Source: Candidatus Eiseniibacteriota bacterium (GTDB lineage: Bacteria > Eisenbacteria > RBG-16-71-46). From it: DNA of 9,477 nucleotides. The position numbers and the translations under genes are program-made. Location: contig CAIXRL010000577.1 in the NCBI GenBank assembly GCA_903921835.1, positions 1 through 9,477 on the forward strand, written 5' to 3'. Each line of letters starts with the position of its first letter. Position 1 is the stretch's first letter. Below the pieces are notes generated by a model that made no database searches, was not told where the DNA came from, and saw nothing but the letters and a program-made list of their open reading frames with translations. Below, one piece after another: positions 6,877-9,477 of the stretch.

Positions 6877-7710
6877 CTACAACTGCCTCACCAGCTCCAC
6901 GCGGCGGTTCTTCGCGCGCCCTTCCTCCGCCTCGTTGGCGGCAACGGGCGCAAGCGGCCCGATGCCACACGCCCGCAGGCGCGCGGCGGCGATCCCGTAC
7001 GTGGTCGTCAGCGACGCCACCACGGCCTCCGCCCTGCCCTGCGAGAGCTTCATGTTGGCGTCCAGGAGGCCGACGTTGTCGGTGTTCCCGACCACGTAGA
7101 GCTTGAGCGCCGGGTCCCCCTTCAGGAGTTTCGCGATCTCCCCGATGGCCTGCTCGGACTCGGGCTTGAGGGCGGTCTTGCCGGTGTCGAAGTAGATGCC
7201 GTAGACAGCCGCGTGGCCGGTGGTCTTGATGTCATTCATGAACACGCCGGCATTCGCCTCGATGTCCTGGTTCATGGCCGCGCGCTCCACGACGGTCAGA
7301 AAGTACTTGCCGGTGAACTCCGTCCGCAGGTCGACCCACACCTCCCTGCCGTCCTTCACCACCTTGAAACACTCCTGGCTGGGGGCGGAGCTGACCACCG
7401 TGCCGCCCAGCTTCTTCACGGCGGTCTCGAAGTTGCGCAGGATCTGCAGCTCGCTCGGCCTGGCGGTCGTGGCCTGCGGGTAGTAGCGCAGAACGGTCTT
7501 GCGCCCCTCGACCTGCTCGGTCTTCCCCTTGCCCAGGCTGAACGCGTACGCGTCGAACTCCTTCAAGTCGCACCCGTGAATCCAGTAGCCCGGCATGCGC
7601 GTGAACATCGGGTGGTCCTTGCAGGCGGGGTCGTCCGCCTGTTCGGCGTGCGCGAAGCAGGCGAACGTTGCAGCGAGCATCAGGGTCATCACGGTCGCGG
7701 CCAGTTTCAC
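6877..7710 (-). CDS. OmpA-family envelope protein with a DUF4892-like N-terminal region
   Basis: A 277-residue exported protein. I choose the GTG at 7710 because GAGGAGG lies six bases before it; the in-frame ATG at 7731 adds seven residues (MRTRRLA) but has no clear ribosome binding site. Either start leaves a signal peptide ending near CFAHA-E. Residues about 30-165 (KDHPMFTRMPGYWIHGCDLKEFDAY and on) resemble the DUF4892 region found before OmpA domains in some Gram-negatives; this is recalled similarity. Residues about 168-277 are an OmpA C-terminal domain that binds peptidoglycan: IYFDTGKTALKPES, then GNTDNVG with the conserved aspartate D211, LSQGRAEAV at 222-230, and NRRVELV near the end with its conserved arginine. 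GNTD replaces the usual GHTD. Cysteines at 30, 47, 114 and 248 of the mature part could form disulfides. It probably tethers the outer envelope to the cell wall. Confidence 0.85.
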   Translation of the reverse strand: MKLAATVMTLMLAATFACFAHAEQADDPACKDHPMFTRMPGYWIHGCDLKEFDAYAFSLGKGKTEQVEGRKTVLRYYPQATTARPSELQILRNFETAVKKLGGTVVSSAPSQECFKVVKDGREVWVDLRTEFTGKYFLTVVERAAMNQDIEANAGVFMNDIKTTGHAAVYGIYFDTGKTALKPESEQAIGEIAKLLKGDPALKLYVVGNTDNVGLLDANMKLSQGRAEAVVASLTTTYGIAAARLRACGIGPLAPVAANEAEEGRAKNRRVELVRQL

Positions 7711-7716
7711 GGCGAG

Positions 7717-7723
7717 CCTCCTC
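7717..7723 (-). promoter_or_regulatory. Ribosome binding site deciding a GTG start
   Basis: On the minus strand GAGGAGG is followed six bases later by GTG (7708-7710). The site lies inside the coding sequence that would result from the upstream ATG at 7731, so the two start choices exclude each other as main start. Confidence 0.55.
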
Positions 7724-7828
7724 GTCCTCATGGGTGAGTTCTCGGTTCGGGGTCCGCGGGGTCTTCTCGGACCGTTCGGGCGCGAGACGAGAACATCAGC
7801 GATCTCGCCCCGGCGGGGAGCAAGGTAG

Positions 7829-7858
7829 CATCTCGTACTGGCAACATCTCGTACAGGC
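7829..7858. repeat. Direct repeat of CATCTCGTACWGGC, period 16
   Basis: Two 14-base copies at 7829-7842 and 7845-7858 differ at one position and are separated by AA. They lie about 120-150 bases upstream of the OmpA-gene start. The spacing of about one and a half helical turns would suit side-by-side protein binding, but a chance duplication is equally possible. Confidence 0.6.
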
Positions 7859-8154
7859 GCAGCGCCGTCACCGGTCCGTTTCGGTTCGTGGCGCCACTTC
7901 GTGTCGTACTCGCCACGGTTGAACAGCAGCTCCGACCTGCCGTGCGCTTGTTCACGTGGGCCCGCGCGGCGCCCGCGCGAGGACGAGTGGTACTCCTGGT
8001 GTTGGACCCCGCATCGACGAATGCGGCGGCGGGGATCATGGGGTGCGGCCCGAAGCGGGCGCCTCCACCGGCTGCCGGCCGCGCCCGACGCCGGGGTCCG
8101 CCGCCCCCGTTTCGGGCTGACCGCAGACGCAGGGGGCCCCGCGGAGGGTTCGCC

Positions 8155-8190
8155 GTCCCAGCCCCTGTCCCAGCCCCTGTCCCAGCCCCT
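8155..8190. repeat. Three perfect tandem copies of GTCCCAGCCCCT
   Basis: The 12-base unit occurs three times without change, directly before a C-run, 85 bases upstream of the aquaporin start. As 12 is a multiple of three, the open frames across it encode short peptide repeats, which explains their apparent extension. It is probably a slippage product. Confidence 0.8.
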
Positions 8191-8275
8191 TCCCCCCGCG
8201 CGCGCCATGCCGCATCATGCGGAGGGTCCGGCCGCTGTCCACGCGCACCCCTCACGACCGAGAGGACACCTTTCC

Positions 8276-8911
8276 ATGAAGCGCTACCTGACCGAGTTCA
8301 TCGGGACGTTCTTCCTCGTACTCACGGTGTGCCTTACTGCGCCGACAGGAAACCCGCTCGCCCCACTCGCCATTGGGGCCTCGCTTATGATCATGGTGTA
8401 CATGGGCGGACACATTTCGGGCGGACACTACAACCCGGCCGTCTCGCTGGCCGCCGCGATCCGCGGGGCGCTGCCGATGGGCCAGCTCGTGCCGTACTGG
8501 ATCGTCCAGCTGCTCGGCGCGGTGGTCGCGGCGCTGGCGGCTCGCTACGCCCTGGGCAAGCCATTCGCCTGCGCCCCGGGTGCCGGGGTCGGCGCGGGGC
8601 AGGCGCTGCTGGTCGAGTTCCTGTTCACGTTCGCGCTCTGCCTCGTGGTGCTCAACGTGGCGACGGCGAAGAAGACCGAGGGGAACTCGTACTACGGCCT
8701 CGCCATCGGGTTCACGATCGTCGTTGCGGCCTTCTCGGGCGGCGGCATCTCGGGTGGCGCGTTCAATCCCGCCGTCGGGCTGGGGCCGATCCTGGTGAAC
8801 GCGCTCACGGCGGGCGGCAGCTTCGCCGATCTCTGGCTCTACGTGGTCGGTCCGCTTCTCGGCGGCGTGGTGGCCGCGCTCGTCTTCAAGCTGCAGGAGG
8901 CCGGGGAGTAG
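8276..8911 (+). CDS. Aquaporin-family (MIP) channel with an unusual selectivity filter
   Basis: A 211-residue inner-membrane channel with the normal six-helix, two-half-helix plan. The ATG at 8276 follows AGAGGA by nine bases and gives the usual N-terminus MKRYLTEFIGTFFLVL. First half-helix: GGHISGGHYNPAVSLA with NPA at 53-55. Second: GGGISGGAFNPAVGLGP with NPA at 164-166. Counting from the two NPA asparagines against E. coli AqpZ, the aromatic/arginine filter positions are I33, A152, G161 and V167, so the phenylalanine, histidine and arginine of water-specific channels are all missing. Valine after the second NPA, followed by G-P, resembles plant TIP proteins, which pass water and small solutes such as urea or ammonia. 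Substrate here is unknown; a wider pore is inferred. The downstream DUF4404 gene is co-oriented with a 97-base gap. Confidence 0.9.
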   Translation: MKRYLTEFIGTFFLVLTVCLTAPTGNPLAPLAIGASLMIMVYMGGHISGGHYNPAVSLAAAIRGALPMGQLVPYWIVQLLGAVVAALAARYALGKPFACAPGAGVGAGQALLVEFLFTFALCLVVLNVATAKKTEGNSYYGLAIGFTIVVAAFSGGGISGGAFNPAVGLGPILVNALTAGGSFADLWLYVVGPLLGGVVAALVFKLQEAGE

Positions 8912-9008
8912 AAGGCACTGCGCGCGGGGGCCACGGGGCCTGGATGCGCATCACAAGCCGCTGCCGACATGCCGTCGGCCCACGCTGGTTCATGGACGGA
9001 GAGCACGA

Positions 9009-9281
9009 ATGAGCGACATCGCAATCACGGAACTCCTGAAACAACTCCATGGCGCGCTCGAGAACGCGCCTTCGATCGGTGAGAAGGACCGCGAGCTGCT
9101 CAGGCAGTTGTCGCTCGATATCCAGGGCCTGCTCACGCAGCCCGGCGAGGTTGCGAGCGCGAAGCACGAGTCCACGATTGCCGGTCTCCAGGATGCGATC
9201 GTCCGCTTCGAGGTCACTCACCCGGATATCACCGGCGTGCTGGCGGGCATGAGCAAGGCGCTCGCCGACATGGGGATCTGA
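9009..9281 (+). CDS. DUF4404 family small protein
   Basis: A complete 90-residue soluble protein; GGAG lies seven bases before the ATG. It is largely helical: ELLKQLHGALENAPSIGEKDRELLRQLSLDIQGLL at about 8-42, a short linker, then STIAGLQDAIVRFEVTHPDITGVLAGMSKALADMGI. The RFEVTHP core (66-72) and the ending ALADMGI match the DUF4404 pattern I know, and the length is typical of the family. No catalytic residues or signal peptide are visible, and the family's function is not known. It is probably cytoplasmic. Operon membership with the aquaporin is possible but the 97-base gap, with a small GCCGAC/GTCGGC hairpin at 8963-8979, leaves it open. Confidence 0.85.
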   Translation: MSDIAITELLKQLHGALENAPSIGEKDRELLRQLSLDIQGLLTQPGEVASAKHESTIAGLQDAIVRFEVTHPDITGVLAGMSKALADMGI

Positions 9282-9371
9282 AGCCCCCGAACGACTCGAA
9301 GTTCCCCGTCGTGCGCGTGCCTCTGCCTCGCACCGCGTCGAAGCGGCGCCCGCTTGCGACGGTGAGCCGCG

Positions 9372-9416
9372 CCTAACCCGCATTATTCATGAACCGCGAG
9401 CCGAGAGTGCGAGATG
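9372..9416 (+). repeat. Dispersed 45-base repeat, copy 2
   Basis: Same-orientation partner of 3377-3421, beginning CCTAACCCGCATTA and including TTCATGAA and GCCGAGAGTGCG. It starts 90 bases after the DUF4404 stop. If it is the left end of an insertion sequence, the transposase should lie just beyond the window; two plus-strand frames (from ATG at 9414 and GTG at 9416) stay open to the edge but are too short to identify. Confidence 0.6.
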
Positions 9417-9455
9417 TGGGTCAGCCGCAAGAAGATCGGCCGGCCGCGCCGGAAC

Positions 9456-9470
9456 CGTGTTGTCAACACG
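9456..9470. other. Perfect 15-base dyad near the right edge
   Basis: CGTGTTG and CAACACG are inverted around a single central base. An arm-to-arm hairpin could not close on a one-base loop, so a dimeric-protein binding site or part of a mobile element is more likely. A Shine-Dalgarno-like GAGGA follows at the edge, which suggests a gene starting just outside. Confidence 0.4.
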
Positions 9471-9477
9471 ATGAGGA

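Larger units (their letters stand above)
7732..8275. promoter_or_regulatory. Divergent intergenic region between the OmpA gene and the aquaporin
   Basis: About 544 bases with no supported gene, lying between genes that read outward, so both promoters should be here. Both outward genes have in-frame open extensions into it, but the translated extensions are low-complexity (WDRG repeats; SQPL repeats) and lack domains. It carries a 16-base-period direct repeat (7829-7858), a 12-base triple repeat (8155-8190) and a small dyad CCGCATCATGCGG around 8209-8221. I cannot place a convincing sigma-70 promoter. Confidence 0.5.

Noticed and set aside
6587..7099. A 170-codon plus-strand frame entering the convergent gap
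   Set aside because: It overlaps the 3' end of the OmpA gene in antisense, has no clear ribosome binding site and no recognisable domain.
5281..7737. An 818-codon plus-strand open frame running through the glycosyltransferase-like gene, the gap and the antisense of the OmpA gene
   Set aside because: It crosses two well-supported genes in other frames, is rich in Arg, Gly, Ala and Pro, and shows no domain; such frames are expected where stop codons are rare.
8155..8190. CRISPR-like repeat
   Set aside because: The units are 12 bases long and directly abutting with no spacers.
7732..8208. N-terminal extension of the OmpA-domain protein to an ATG at 8208
   Set aside because: It would bury the signal peptide behind some 160 arginine- and glycine-rich residues and translates the tandem repeat as WDRG units.
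7901..8275. N-terminal extension of the aquaporin to an ATG at 7901
   Set aside because: The added 125 residues are low-complexity and include the translated 12-base repeat; AGAGGA before 8276 and the family N-terminus support the short form.
3377..9416. The idea that the two same-orientation repeats bound a composite transposon
   Set aside because: The enclosed genes are ordinary housekeeping or envelope genes with base use like the surroundings, there is no transposase between the repeats, and only two imperfect copies are visible.

Overview
The window is GC-rich bacterial chromosome (G or C at nearly all third codon positions) from a Gram-negative, since it encodes an OmpA-type envelope protein with a signal peptide. 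A GWxTD/TPR-type protein next to generic envelope genes would suit a Gemmatimonadota-, Eisenbacteria- or Acidobacteria-like lineage; this is inference from family distribution, not a taxonomic call.

Layout, left to right. (1) Positions 1-111 hold the tail of a plus-strand gene that meets, tail to tail, a minus-strand gene (115-1971) for a secreted TPR/GWxTD-like protein. (2) Upstream of that, also on the minus strand, is peptidase T (pepT, 2072-3334), whose stop codon lies inside a small hairpin. (3) A 205-base divergent gap separates pepT from a plus-strand POT/PTR2 proton-dependent oligopeptide transporter (3540-5120), followed by a possible hairpin terminator and a short GT-C-like membrane glycosyltransferase (5231-6490). 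(4) A 386-base convergent gap with two hairpins leads to a minus-strand OmpA-domain protein (6877-7710). (5) A divergent gap of about 550 bases, carrying a 16-base direct repeat and a 12-base triple repeat, precedes an aquaporin-family channel (8276-8911) and a small DUF4404 protein (9009-9281). (6) The right edge carries a second copy of a 45-base repeat also found in the pepT/transporter gap, followed by a 15-base dyad.

The clearest functional pairing is peptide use: the POT transporter imports di- and tripeptides with protons and PepT removes the N-terminal residue of tripeptides in the cytoplasm; the divergent arrangement would allow shared control. The remaining genes are envelope or membrane functions without an evident common pathway. 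I see no defence system, CRISPR array, RNA gene or complete mobile element. The least ordinary items are the dispersed 45-base repeat (possible insertion-sequence end), the aquaporin's arginine-less selectivity filter, and the repeat-bearing divergent gap upstream of the OmpA gene.
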